Below are positions 5,538 to 14,603 of a DNA stretch of 14,823 nt, in pieces. The notes under the pieces are model-generated. The model was not told the DNA's origin and ran no database searches. It worked only from the letters and a program-made list of their open reading frames with translations. Within the stretch, counting starts at the first letter, position 1; each line of letters starts with the position of its first letter. Source of the DNA: Desulfobacterales bacterium (GTDB lineage Bacteria; Desulfobacterota; DSM-4660; Desulfatiglandales; JALVZP01); the NCBI GenBank assembly GCA_027037575.1, contig JALVZP010000036.1:1-14823 (forward strand). The letters run 5' to 3'. A program made the translations under genes and the position numbers.

Positions 5538-8500
5538 ATGGAAGCAAATCAGCTATATTATTTAAGGCAAGAAGATCCGTTTGGTATAATAGCTCCTGAG
5601 GAATTTGAAAGTCTTGGGATTGATCCTGAAGATATCCCAGTAGGGACTGTCCCTGCACTTAGACATCCTTCTCATATTCCGAGCAGATTTGGCGGGAATG
5701 CTTATGGATTTGGACTTGTTGAAGGTTATGATCGCTTAAATAAAAAAGAATTAGAGTTTCTTCTCTCTGTAGATTTAAATAGTGAAAAAGAAATTGAAAA
5801 AAATTATAAAAAACTTAATGAAATTTATAAAAAACTGGGGCTTCTTGTCAGATTTTCTAAAAAAGGAAAACCATATTATCTTATCCCTCTCCATTTTATC
5901 TCCACATCCCTTACAGACATAAGGATAAAAGTTGATGAAATATCAAAGATTGTAAAGGAGTATACAAAAGATCACATTAAGGAGAGATGCAATATAGGAA
6001 TTTTTATAAACCCCACAGATCTTGTTTTTCAAGAGATATCATCCATATTTTTGGAACATAATTTTATTCCTGTTTCTACTATAGAAAAATTTAAAGAAGT
6101 AAATGAAAAATTAGATCTTTTTGTCTTTATAGGGGATATTTATGAAATTGTAAGGAAGCAAAAAGAGAAGATGAATGAATATGCCAATTATATAATGATA
6201 AAGATATACAAGCTATTAAATGAGGAAGGAGAATTCTTTGCTATTTCAAAAAGATATGTTCCGAGAAAATCAAGGTTGATCAAGATAGAATTCAAATCTG
6301 AAGAAGAAGAAAAGAATTTTGCGTTGTTTACTCATATATTCAAAACAGAGGCCAAATATAATTTCAATAGAAGACCTATTTATGTAACTGAGCACGATTT
6401 TTATAACTATTTAAGTGGAATATATGTTGAGCCTGCTATTTTGAATAAACTCTTAAATGGAAAAGATATATCCCAACTCAGCTTGGATGAAATAAACAGG
6501 CTCCCATACCTTGGATATAAGCTGCCAGAGATCTTAAAGAAAGATCAAAAAAAGGCATGGAATAACCTATTTAGTAGATATTTTGAGGATGGAAAACTAT
6601 ACCCAATTACTCCTGAAATATTAAAGAAAGAATGGGAAGAAAAATTTAAGTTGTATGATTATGAGCCTGAATACATGCTTCTTTATCGAGGAAAAAAAAG
6701 AAAACTTACTTTTAAACCTGAAGACATAGAGAAAGAGATATTAGAAACAAAGATCTATGGAACTCATCCAAGTATTGCCCCAGACTATAGAAACTCCTTT
6801 GAGTATGCCTTAAAAGTTATAGAAGTAATAGAAAAAATAAAAAAGAACAGTAATCACAGTAACATTCCAAAAGTCTTTATGGCTCGTTTAAAGACTCCAA
6901 TCTATTATAGGGAAAGAAGATATAAAGCTATCAATGCAATTCTCGATCTTATAAGAAAGAAGAATAGGTTAAGGAGAGTAGCTACTTATTTAAACCCCAA
7001 TTATATAGAAGGCCCTAATACTAACCTTATAGGTAACCTGGATATCTTAGGATTATTTGGTTTTAAAAAGGATCAATTAAGGGAACTTTATCTCATTTTT
7101 TTGGGTCATGGTCCTTTAAGGAGGATAGTAGCAGGGAAGATAAATGAATCTTATCTAAAGCCTGTTGTAGATTTTGCAAATAAGTTAGGAGAAATAAAGA
7201 CTTCTCTTAATTTTTTGAGATACATTAGATTGATGAGCTTTGCAGAGATTGAGGCATCTTCTGGAAGAAGTATTGAAAGAGAGGAATTGGAAGAGCTTTT
7301 TAGATTATATGATCTAATGGTCAGGGCAGTGCTAAGTAAAGACATAGATTGGCAGTCCATAGTCTATGAGGGAGCAGAATCCATAGAAGGTCTTAGGAAA
7401 AAGGTGATAAAAAAAATTCTGATGATGATGGGATATCACAGATTTTTAAAGAATTGGCAGGATATAAAGGAAAAAGGTGAGAAGGAATTAGAATCATTTG
7501 CAGACTACAATCCAGAAAATTTAAAAGACATATATAATATGAGGATTTTGATAGATATAATGAATCAGTTTGAAAACAGGTATCTCAAGTTAGATCCTCT
7601 TCAAATAACAACATTTTATAGAAAGACACTGAGATCTGATCTTCATGGAACAGCCCGTATATTTGGAAATATGAATAGCAAGAATGTCTTTTTTCTCCTC
7701 TGGATTGCAATAAATGTAGCCCCCTCTGAAACTATTAACTTTAATCCCCTCTTAGAAGATATTCCATATGAAGAGACGAAGATATTTGTTGAGAAGATAG
7801 ACAAAGAGGCGTCTTATATTAATCCTGATCATCTAAACCCTTTAGAACTTAATAATTTGATAAATCAATTAAATAAGAATGGATTTACTATAGTTGTTGG
7901 AACAGGCCTCTATTTAAAGATTGATTCCCTTACAAACTCTCTTTCCATGAGATATATGGATTTAGAAAGCAATATTCAAATGTTAGAAAAATTTTATAGT
8001 TCCTTTTCTAAGTCTCCAAGGATCTACAGGATTTCTACTGAAGGTCTTAAAGAGCTGGAAAAGAGATTTTCTGAAACAGAACTTTTTTATCAGGCAAATG
8101 AAGAAATAAAATTTTCTTTAAAGAAAAAAGATCTGCCATTAAGGCATAGAAAATGGATAGAACAGGTTATAGATATCAGGAAAAGGCTGAGGAGGGTTTT
8201 TCTAAAAAATCTTTTTCAGCCAGATCATTTCTACACAAACTTTGAAGCCTTATATAACTATGCACCATCTATTTTGAATTTTCTCTTTCCGTTTTTTAAG
8301 AGCCTTCAAGAGATAGATCTTTCATGGCACATATATATGAAATTTTCTATTCCTCGCTATATCTTAAATACAACAAAGAAGCTCTATGCACTGGTAAAAC
8401 ATAAAAAGGAGGAATTTCAAGACAAGGAGTTTTTACACAGGCTTGCCAAAAAAGAATTTGGCCTTATGGCAACAGGAATAATTGGTGTGAGTGATGATCA

Positions 8501-10178
8501 GATAGGCAGTCTAATTAAGATGTTAGACCATATCAGGACAAAAAGAGAGGTCCTTTTTAATGCACTTATAAAGGCATTTTTCTTCCAGGAGATAGGAAGA
8601 GTTCCATATTTAAGGGAGAAGTACAAAGGTAAATTTAATCCTGCAGATCTTGGGCAGGCCAGTGCTGTTTTTATAAAAGAAGAAAAGATAAAAAAACTCT
8701 ATTTTATAAGTAATGAGGAAGAGGAATATCTTATATTTTTGGTAAGACATCATAGCACCCTCCATCATATGATTAGAGGTGAATTCTCTTTCTTTGCAAT
8801 AAGAGAGATATTAGAAAAGAAGGATCATGAACTATTTGATGCATTCTTTATATTTTCCTTTATTATGCTTTCTGCCATAAGAGAAGATTTATTACTGGAA
8901 GATCTTGCAGGAAAACTTTTTAGAGTAAAGGAAATATGTGATCGAATAATGGATGGAAATTTTACTCTTCAGGAATATATGAATAAGCTCTTTTCTAAAA
9001 AAGGAGCACTTTATTTAGAACTAAGAGAGTATTTAGAAAAGGGTGAGGCGAGGAATGGGGAGGCGAAAAATAAGGATATAATAAAGACGGGAAGGATGAT
9101 ATATGCATTGGAAAGGATATTTAGACTTAGGGGAATAAGATATGTGGAATTTTCAGAGCTTGCCAAAATTCTTATGGACAAGCCAATTCCTCTTATCTAC
9201 AGACAAAAAGGATTTTTGAGTATTGGATATTCTACTTTTGAAAAGGAAATGTTTGAAGCATACAGGATATATAAGACTTTTCAGGCATTTCCTGAACATA
9301 TAAGGCACTATATCTTAGAATGGTTAGTAGATGATAAGGTCAGGATATTTGGATATGAAAATGCAACAAATTATATGAACTATGAAAATCAGATAAAGAT
9401 TCTCCTTCTTTCTTTAATAGCTTCTGAGACATTTGATCTGAATAAAGGCCCTATCTCTATAAACTTCTTAGAAATATGTCAGGTGATAAACAAAAGATAT
9501 GAGGCAATAAACGATTATCTTAATAAACAGAGCATAGACGATATATGGAAGTTCAGGGATGACCCTTATCTTCTTTTTACAGAAAAGGAAGGCGTTTTCT
9601 TTAAAAGAGAAGAGTTTCCGAATGTGCTTACTGTAATTTTTAAAGAAAAACTGAATATCCAAGAAGAGATTTCTGCTATGAAGGATATTAAAAAGGTTGA
9701 AGAATTGAGAAAGTATTATAATGAGCTTTTAAAGAAGCTTGAATCTTATCCATTCTATGCTGAAGACTATAAAGAGATGGTAAAGGATGCATTTGAAGAA
9801 AGGCTAAAGCAGCTTTTTGAAGAAATTGTATTAAGGGCAAAAAGGAGGATGGAAAGGATAAAGGACTTTTCTCGTTTAAAAATGGTATTAAAAGAAATTT
9901 TAGAAAAAGCAGAGTTAGATCAGGTTCCTGCTGAAATAAAGAACAGGATTATGGATGTCTATGAATTGAGGAAAGATGCCTTAAAAAGGAAAAAGATGGA
10001 AGAGATAGATAAAAGATTGGAGAATATAAAGGACTTAGCTGAGTTGAATAAATACTGGGAGGAGATTAAGCCCTATTTAAAATCAAATAGGGAATATACC
10101 GGGAGAGAATTTGAACTCTTAGTTGCAAAAAAATTTGATTTAAAGGAAAGGGAATTAATGGGAATATATGCAATCTGA
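5538..10178 (+). CDS. Giant uncharacterised protein with GlnD-like degenerate HD domain
   Basis: 1546 residues in one uninterrupted frame, Lys/Glu/Ile rich, with no signal peptide and no clear membrane span; presumably cytoplasmic. I do not recognise a named family. Visible parts: an N-terminal region (1-65) rich in Pro/Gly; a possible Rossmann-like segment (about 150-245) with LDLFVFIGD (192-200) and KIYKLLNEEGEFFAIS (222-237); and a large helical middle (about 400-900) with motif-like blocks NPNYIEGPNTN (486-496), FLGHGPLRR (521-529), LHGTARIFGNM (702-712) and ETINFNPLL (731-739). Residues about 985-1140 resemble the GlnD HD hydrolase domain, but the HD pair reads Gln1017-Glu1018 and a later expected Asp reads Ala1113. 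A charged helical tail occupies about 1373-1520. It starts 8 nt after radA and overlaps mnmG by 11 nt, so it belongs to the operon. The start has no strong ribosome binding site. A signalling or RNA-processing scaffold is speculation. Confidence 0.8.
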   Translation: MEANQLYYLRQEDPFGIIAPEEFESLGIDPEDIPVGTVPALRHPSHIPSRFGGNAYGFGLVEGYDRLNKKELEFLLSVDLNSEKEIEKNYKKLNEIYKKLGLLVRFSKKGKPYYLIPLHFISTSLTDIRIKVDEISKIVKEYTKDHIKERCNIGIFINPTDLVFQEISSIFLEHNFIPVSTIEKFKEVNEKLDLFVFIGDIYEIVRKQKEKMNEYANYIMIKIYKLLNEEGEFFAISKRYVPRKSRLIKIEFKSEEEEKNFALFTHIFKTEAKYNFNRRPIYVTEHDFYNYLSGIYVEPAILNKLLNGKDISQLSLDEINRLPYLGYKLPEILKKDQKKAWNNLFSRYFEDGKLYPITPEILKKEWEEKFKLYDYEPEYMLLYRGKKRKLTFKPEDIEKEILETKIYGTHPSIAPDYRNSFEYALKVIEVIEKIKKNSNHSNIPKVFMARLKTPIYYRERRYKAINAILDLIRKKNRLRRVATYLNPNYIEGPNTNLIGNLDILGLFGFKKDQLRELYLIFLGHGPLRRIVAGKINESYLKPVVDFANKLGEIKTSLNFLRYIRLMSFAEIEASSGRSIEREELEELFRLYDLMVRAVLSKDIDWQSIVYEGAESIEGLRKKVIKKILMMMGYHRFLKNWQDIKEKGEKELESFADYNPENLKDIYNMRILIDIMNQFENRYLKLDPLQITTFYRKTLRSDLHGTARIFGNMNSKNVFFLLWIAINVAPSETINFNPLLEDIPYEETKIFVEKIDKEASYINPDHLNPLELNNLINQLNKNGFTIVVGTGLYLKIDSLTNSLSMRYMDLESNIQMLEKFYSSFSKSPRIYRISTEGLKELEKRFSETELFYQANEEIKFSLKKKDLPLRHRKWIEQVIDIRKRLRRVFLKNLFQPDHFYTNFEALYNYAPSILNFLFPFFKSLQEIDLSWHIYMKFSIPRYILNTTKKLYALVKHKKEEFQDKEFLHRLAKKEFGLMATGIIGVSDDQIGSLIKMLDHIRTKREVLFNALIKAFFFQEIGRVPYLREKYKGKFNPADLGQASAVFIKEEKIKKLYFISNEEEEYLIFLVRHHSTLHHMIRGEFSFFAIREILEKKDHELFDAFFIFSFIMLSAIREDLLLEDLAGKLFRVKEICDRIMDGNFTLQEYMNKLFSKKGALYLELREYLEKGEARNGEAKNKDIIKTGRMIYALERIFRLRGIRYVEFSELAKILMDKPIPLIYRQKGFLSIGYSTFEKEMFEAYRIYKTFQAFPEHIRHYILEWLVDDKVRIFGYENATNYMNYENQIKILLLSLIASETFDLNKGPISINFLEICQVINKRYEAINDYLNKQSIDDIWKFRDDPYLLFTEKEGVFFKREEFPNVLTVIFKEKLNIQEEISAMKDIKKVEELRKYYNELLKKLESYPFYAEDYKEMVKDAFEERLKQLFEEIVLRAKRRMERIKDFSRLKMVLKEILEKAELDQVPAEIKNRIMDVYELRKDALKRKKMEEIDKRLENIKDLAELNKYWEEIKPYLKSNREYTGREFELLVAKKFDLKERELMGIYAI
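9042..9071 (+). repeat. In-frame 15-bp tandem duplication inside the giant gene
   Basis: Bases 9042-9056 and 9057-9071 match at 12 of 15 positions and encode GEARN and GEAKN (residues 1169-1178). The stretch is richer in G and C than its surroundings. It sits just after the HD-like region, probably in a linker. Confidence 0.6.
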
Positions 10179-12039
10179 AGATATATATGATGTCATAGTT
10201 GTTGGTGCAGGGCATGCAGGATGTGAGGCTGCCCTTGCAGCAGCAAGGATGGGACATAAAGTGCTTCTTCTGACCATAAATGTGGACAATATTGCACAGA
10301 TGAGCTGCAATCCTGCAATCGGAGGTCTTGCAAAGGGTCATTTAGTAAAGGAGATAGATGCCTTAGGTGGAGAAATGGCAAAGAATGCAGATGAGACTGC
10401 TATTCAGTTTAGAAGGCTTAACACAAAGAAGGGGCCAGCAGTTCAGGGAACAAGGACACAGAATGATATGTATCTCTATAAGCAGAGGATGAGGAAGGTG
10501 CTTGAGTCAGAAGAGAATATACACATAAGACAGGCAATGGTTGATAGGCTTCTTGTAAAGGATAGAAAGGTGTATGGAGTAGAGACAAGCATAGGAGAGA
10601 AGTTCTTTTCAAGAACAGTAATTCTTACTACAGGAACATTCCTAAGAGGACTCATCCATATAGGTCTTACCCATTTTCCTGCTGGAAGGATGGGAGATCC
10701 TCCATCAAATAAGCTTTCAGAAAATCTCATGGAATTAGGTTTTGAAATAGGAAGATTTAAGACAGGGACAACACCAAGGCTTGATGGAAAGACAATAGAG
10801 TATTCAAGCTTGGAAATACAGAAGGGAGATGAAAATCCAAGACCATTCTCCTTTAGCACAAAAGAGATAAAGCTTCCTCAGGTTCCATGCTATATTACCT
10901 ATACTACTCCAAAGACACATGAGATAATAAGATCTGGTCTTGATAGATCACCACTATATACGGGTGTCATAAAGGCAAGAGGAGTAAGATATTGTCCATC
11001 CATAGAAGATAAGGTTGTGAAGTTTCCAGAAAGACCAAGACATCAGATATTCCTTGAACCAGAAGGTCTTGATACAGTTGAGGTATATCCAAATGGTATC
11101 TCTACAAGCCTTCCAATAGATATACAGATAAAGATGGTAAGATCTATTCCTGGACTTGAAAAGGCAAGGATAATCAGACCTGGATATGGTATTGAGCATG
11201 ACTATGTAAATCCTATCCAGCTAAAGCCAAATCTGGAAACAAAGCTCATAGAGAATCTATTCTTTGCAGGACAGATAAATGGAACAACAGGATATGAAGA
11301 GGCTGCAGCACAAGGACTTATGGCAGGGATAAATGCAGTCTTAAAAATAAGGGGAGAAGAGCCTCTAATACTTTCAAGATCACAGGCATATATTGGTGTC
11401 CTCATTGATGATCTTGTAACAAAGGGAACTGATGAGCCATATAGGATGTTTACTTCAAGGGCAGAATATAGGCTTCTTTTAAGAGAGGATAATGCAGATT
11501 TTAGACTGAGGGATATAGGATATAGGCTTGGTCTTGTAGATGAAGAGACATATAGGGATTTTTGTGAAAAAAGAAGGAAGGTAGAAAGTCTTTTAAAGAG
11601 GCTAAATGAGTTTAAGATCAGGCCAGAGCCATCTGTTCAGGATAGATTAAGGGAGCTTGGAACAACACCAATAAAGAATGTTGTATCCCTTGCACAGCTT
11701 TTAAAAAGAAGTGAAATCTCTATAAAGGATCTGGTAGTATTTGATGAAGAACTAAAGAATATAGAGGATCAGGTAGCAGAGGAAGTGGAAACGAGGATAA
11801 AGTATGAGGGATATATAAAGAGGCAGGAAAGGCAAGTGGAGCAGCTAAAGAAGATAGAAGAGATTAAGATACCAGAAGATATAGACTACAGCAAAGTTCA
11901 TGGGCTTACAAAGGAGGCAGTAGAGAAGCTCTCCAGGATAAGACCACTTACACTTGGACAGGTATCCAGGATTCCTGGCATCACTCCTGCCTCCATTGTG
12001 GCACTTCAGATATATTTAAAGAAGGAGGGAATAAGATGA
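10168..12039 (+). CDS. mnmG: tRNA uridine-5-carboxymethylaminomethyl modification enzyme MnmG (GidA)
   Basis: An FAD-dependent enzyme that works with the GTPase MnmE and methylene-tetrahydrofolate to modify U34 in tRNAs reading two-codon boxes. The 623 residues match the long bacterial form (about 620-630). The dinucleotide motif GAGHAG is at 13-18. The two conserved cysteines are present, C47 in SCNPAIGG and C276 in RYCPSIEDK (compare C47 and C277 of E. coli). The second FAD motif FFAGQINGTTGYEEAAAQG lies near 365-385, and the helical C-terminal domain that contacts MnmE and tRNA fills about 400-620. ATG overlaps the end of the giant gene by 11 nt, with GGGA about 5 nt ahead as a weak binding site. 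mnmE, often nearby in other genomes, is not in this window. Confidence 0.97.
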   Translation: MQSEDIYDVIVVGAGHAGCEAALAAARMGHKVLLLTINVDNIAQMSCNPAIGGLAKGHLVKEIDALGGEMAKNADETAIQFRRLNTKKGPAVQGTRTQNDMYLYKQRMRKVLESEENIHIRQAMVDRLLVKDRKVYGVETSIGEKFFSRTVILTTGTFLRGLIHIGLTHFPAGRMGDPPSNKLSENLMELGFEIGRFKTGTTPRLDGKTIEYSSLEIQKGDENPRPFSFSTKEIKLPQVPCYITYTTPKTHEIIRSGLDRSPLYTGVIKARGVRYCPSIEDKVVKFPERPRHQIFLEPEGLDTVEVYPNGISTSLPIDIQIKMVRSIPGLEKARIIRPGYGIEHDYVNPIQLKPNLETKLIENLFFAGQINGTTGYEEAAAQGLMAGINAVLKIRGEEPLILSRSQAYIGVLIDDLVTKGTDEPYRMFTSRAEYRLLLREDNADFRLRDIGYRLGLVDEETYRDFCEKRRKVESLLKRLNEFKIRPEPSVQDRLRELGTTPIKNVVSLAQLLKRSEISIKDLVVFDEELKNIEDQVAEEVETRIKYEGYIKRQERQVEQLKKIEEIKIPEDIDYSKVHGLTKEAVEKLSRIRPLTLGQVSRIPGITPASIVALQIYLKKEGIR

Positions 12040-13088
12040 AAAGGTTAGCTGCCATTTTTTTTGCTCTTTTTATGGTCTTCATCTCTTCTATCTCTTTTGC
12101 ACAGGAAAGATGTAAGGGATTCCATTCCTTCTTTTGTAGTAGCCTCCACTTTACTGGAAATGGAATGCGATACTGGTATGAACATGAAAATGGATTTATG
12201 AAGGTTACAGGAATTCCATATGATAGGCTTGGATGTAAGCATTGTCATGCAAAAAGCTGTGATACATGTCATGCCATTCAGAAAGATGGAATAAGCTATT
12301 TTTCTGCCTTAAAGGCAAGGGATATGAATACTTGCTTTAAATGCCATCCAAGAGAGGCTGTAGTAATTAAGAAAGGTAAAAAGGGAGTCCATTTTGCAGC
12401 AGGGATGGAATGTATGGACTGCCATACTTCAAGGGATATCCATGGAACAGGGATTCTATATAAATCTATGAGAGATAGTGGTGTTGTATTGGCAGATTGT
12501 ATGAAATGCCATAAGGAAGGAGGAGATGCGCCGGCTTATAATAATAAGATAAAGGCACATAGGGTACATAAAGGGAGGCTTGATTGCACGGCATGTCATG
12601 TAAGTGCATCTATAACCTGCTATAATTGCCACTTCCAGCGCTTCCTTGAGACAAAGAAAAAGTATTTTATACCAATGAGATCCTTCCTCCTTCTTATAAA
12701 CTTTAAGGGTAAGGTAGTATCAGGAAATGTTATGAGCTTAGTCTATAAAGGAAAGAAGTTTATTGCATATGTTCCCCATTTTACACACTCAATAATGGCA
12801 GAAGGAAGGAAATGCTCTGAATGTCATAGAAACAGTGCAATGAGGCTTATAAAGAAAGGAAAGAAGGTTCCTGTGGTTTCATATAAGGATGGAAGGATTG
12901 TGGCATGGAAGGGAGTAGTTCCATGTGTTCCTGACAAATTAGAATGGACATTCTTTGATAAAGAAAAAGGGAAATGGATTCCTATAAAAGATAAGAAAAA
13001 AGAGATTATTCAATTTGCAGTATATGGAAGACCACTCACTAAAAAACAGCTCAGGATGCTGATGATTCCATTTGGGAGAAAGAAATAG
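12036..13088 (+). CDS. Periplasmic octaheme c-type cytochrome
   Basis: 350 residues with a signal peptide (1-22, ending SFA) and eight CxxCH heme-attachment motifs at C67, C75, C100, C126, C155, C184, C195 and C260 (first Cys of each). Additional histidines (H119, H136, H175, H178, H248, H251) can act as distal ligands, so mostly bis-His low-spin hemes are expected, suited to electron transfer. The first two motifs are only 8 residues apart, as are the sixth and seventh (11). A heme-free basic tail (about 270-350) ends GRKK. All motifs are canonical and none shows an active-site variant such as CxxCK, so a nitrite-reductase-type enzyme is not supported. The ATG overlaps the mnmG stop as ATGA, and AAGGAGG (12022-12028) lies 7 nt upstream. 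The electron partner is unknown; no quinol oxidase or reductase gene adjoins it. Confidence 0.9.
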   Translation: MKRLAAIFFALFMVFISSISFAQERCKGFHSFFCSSLHFTGNGMRYWYEHENGFMKVTGIPYDRLGCKHCHAKSCDTCHAIQKDGISYFSALKARDMNTCFKCHPREAVVIKKGKKGVHFAAGMECMDCHTSRDIHGTGILYKSMRDSGVVLADCMKCHKEGGDAPAYNNKIKAHRVHKGRLDCTACHVSASITCYNCHFQRFLETKKKYFIPMRSFLLLINFKGKVVSGNVMSLVYKGKKFIAYVPHFTHSIMAEGRKCSECHRNSAMRLIKKGKKVPVVSYKDGRIVAWKGVVPCVPDKLEWTFFDKEKGKWIPIKDKKKEIIQFAVYGRPLTKKQLRMLMIPFGRKK

Positions 13089-14603
13089 TTAGCCTTCTGA
13101 TTCTTCTCCTCTTCCTTTTATAAGGGGTTTTTCTGTCTTCCACGGCCGTGTAGAAATTATATATGCAGCAAAGAGGGTTGCTATAAGCCAATCCCTTCCT
13201 ATAAGTATAATCGCAAGCCAGGAATAGCCTCCATATGGATGGATTATTTCGCTGTAGAGGTCTCCAACAAGGATAATTCCAAGCATTAATGGAATAAAGA
13301 ACCTTATTAAATAGTTCCACCACCTTCCTATTTTAATGCTTGATACCCTGTTTATATGTCTTCTAAGCATCTCTATGTCAAAAAGCCATCCAACAAGTAT
13401 GCATTCCAAGATCCCAACTGTTATAAGACCATAGTTTGTTAAAAAATGATCCAATATGCTTATCCAATGAAGGCCTGCCTGAGAGGTAAATATGATAGAG
13501 CCAAGAAATCCCAAGACACAAAGGATGGTAACAACCTTCCTCCTTTCAGATCCAAACTTATCCATTATGGATGCTGTAAATGCCTCTACAATTGATATAG
13601 AGGAGGAGATCCCTGCAACAGAAAGACTTAGAAAAAATATTGCACCAAAGAGGTTTCCCATTGGCATAAGGCTTAATGCCTTTGGATAGACCACAAACGC
13701 AAGTCCAATACCATGAGTTACTACCTTTGAGATAGGAATATTTTGGGATCTTGCCATAAATCCCAATACTGCAAATACTGCAAATCCTGCAAATACAGCA
13801 TAACCACTATCCATAAGGGCAGTGATTATAGAATATTTCGTTATGTTTGCCTTTTTCGGGAGATAGCTTGCATATGTGATCATTATTCCAAAACCAATAC
13901 TTAGGCTAAAGAATACCTGACTAAATGCATCAATCCATACAGATGGTTCTGCAAGCTTTTTAAAATCAGGCCTTAGATATGCAGCTATTCCATAAAATGC
14001 CCCTTTTAGCTTTAGAGACCAGAATACGAGTATTGCAGTAAGGATAAATAGCATCGGCATGAATATCTTATTTGCAAACTCTAAACCTGACTGAACTCCC
14101 CTGTAAATGATGATCCAGTTTAAAAACCAGACAACAATAAGTCCCATAAGGATTGGAGTCCTTATCTGGCCAATATCTGATGGAGAGCTACTTAGTGCCA
14201 AAAATTTTTCAAAAAAGAATTTATCAGGATCTAATCCCCAGGAAAGCTTAAAGGAATAGCAAAAGAAATCAATACACCACGAGATAATAACTGTATAGTA
14301 AAGGGATATGCCAAACATAACAAATACGACTGCCCACCATCCAATCCACTCCCATCCTGGTCTTATCTTATGATATGCAAGTGGAGCAGAACCAATCCTT
14401 TCATGACCGATTCCATACTCTAAGATAAGAAGTGGTATTCCCACTGTAAGGAGGGCAACTATGTAAGGTATGAGGAATGCACCTCCACCATGTGTATATG
14501 CCATGTAGCTAAAACGCCAGATATTTCCAAGACCAACTGCAGATCCAACAGATGCAAGAATAAAGCCTAACTTGCTCTTCCACTGTTCTCTTTTATCCTT
14601 AAT
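13089..14603 (-). CDS. SNF-family sodium-dependent amino-acid symporter, apparent ATT start
   Basis: A LeuT-fold Na+-coupled transporter of the neurotransmitter:sodium symporter family in the inner membrane. With an ATT start at 14601-14603 it has 504 residues and about 12 membrane helices. The first helix carries the family signature GFILASVGSAVGLGNIWRF (13-31), which holds Na+ and substrate-binding backbone. The other parts are also present: THGGGAFLIPY, FFSLSIGFG in TM6, and SSSISIVEAF in TM8. The first in-frame ATG (14502-14504) would delete TM1 and should not give a working carrier. Between the in-frame TAG at 14616-14618 and TM1 there is no ATG, GTG or TTG. GGAGG at 14610-14614 sits 6 nt before ATT. 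Substrate unknown; bacterial members carry Leu, Trp, Tyr or hydrophobic amino acids. The stop abuts that of the cytochrome gene. Confidence 0.9.
   Translation of the reverse strand: MKDKREQWKSKLGFILASVGSAVGLGNIWRFSYMAYTHGGGAFLIPYIVALLTVGIPLLILEYGIGHERIGSAPLAYHKIRPGWEWIGWWAVVFVMFGISLYYTVIISWCIDFFCYSFKLSWGLDPDKFFFEKFLALSSSPSDIGQIRTPILMGLIVVWFLNWIIIYRGVQSGLEFANKIFMPMLFILTAILVFWSLKLKGAFYGIAAYLRPDFKKLAEPSVWIDAFSQVFFSLSIGFGIMITYASYLPKKANITKYSIITALMDSGYAVFAGFAVFAVLGFMARSQNIPISKVVTHGIGLAFVVYPKALSLMPMGNLFGAIFFLSLSVAGISSSISIVEAFTASIMDKFGSERRKVVTILCVLGFLGSIIFTSQAGLHWISILDHFLTNYGLITVGILECILVGWLFDIEMLRRHINRVSSIKIGRWWNYLIRFFIPLMLGIILVGDLYSEIIHPYGGYSWLAIILIGRDWLIATLFAAYIISTRPWKTEKPLIKGRGEESEG
13112..13132 (+). 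terminator. Weak intrinsic terminator for the plus-strand operon
   Basis: TTCCTT (13112-13117), a 4-nt loop and AAGGGG (13122-13127) form a 6-bp stem including two G-U pairs, followed by five T residues (13128-13132). It lies 24 nt after the cytochrome stop and inside the C-terminal codons of the opposing symporter gene. Confidence 0.3.

Noticed and set aside
10066..12272. Several minus-strand open frames opposite mnmG and the cytochrome start
   Set aside because: They are antisense shadows of strongly recognised genes and carry no family motifs.
12036..13088. Hydroxylamine oxidoreductase or nitrite-reductase type octaheme enzyme
   Set aside because: The protein is much shorter than those families, all motifs are plain CxxCH, and no active-site heme variant or crosslinking Tyr context was recognised.
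14502..14504. ATG as the symporter start
   Set aside because: It lacks a binding site and removes TM1, which holds sodium-binding positions; upstream codons encode the family signature in the same frame.
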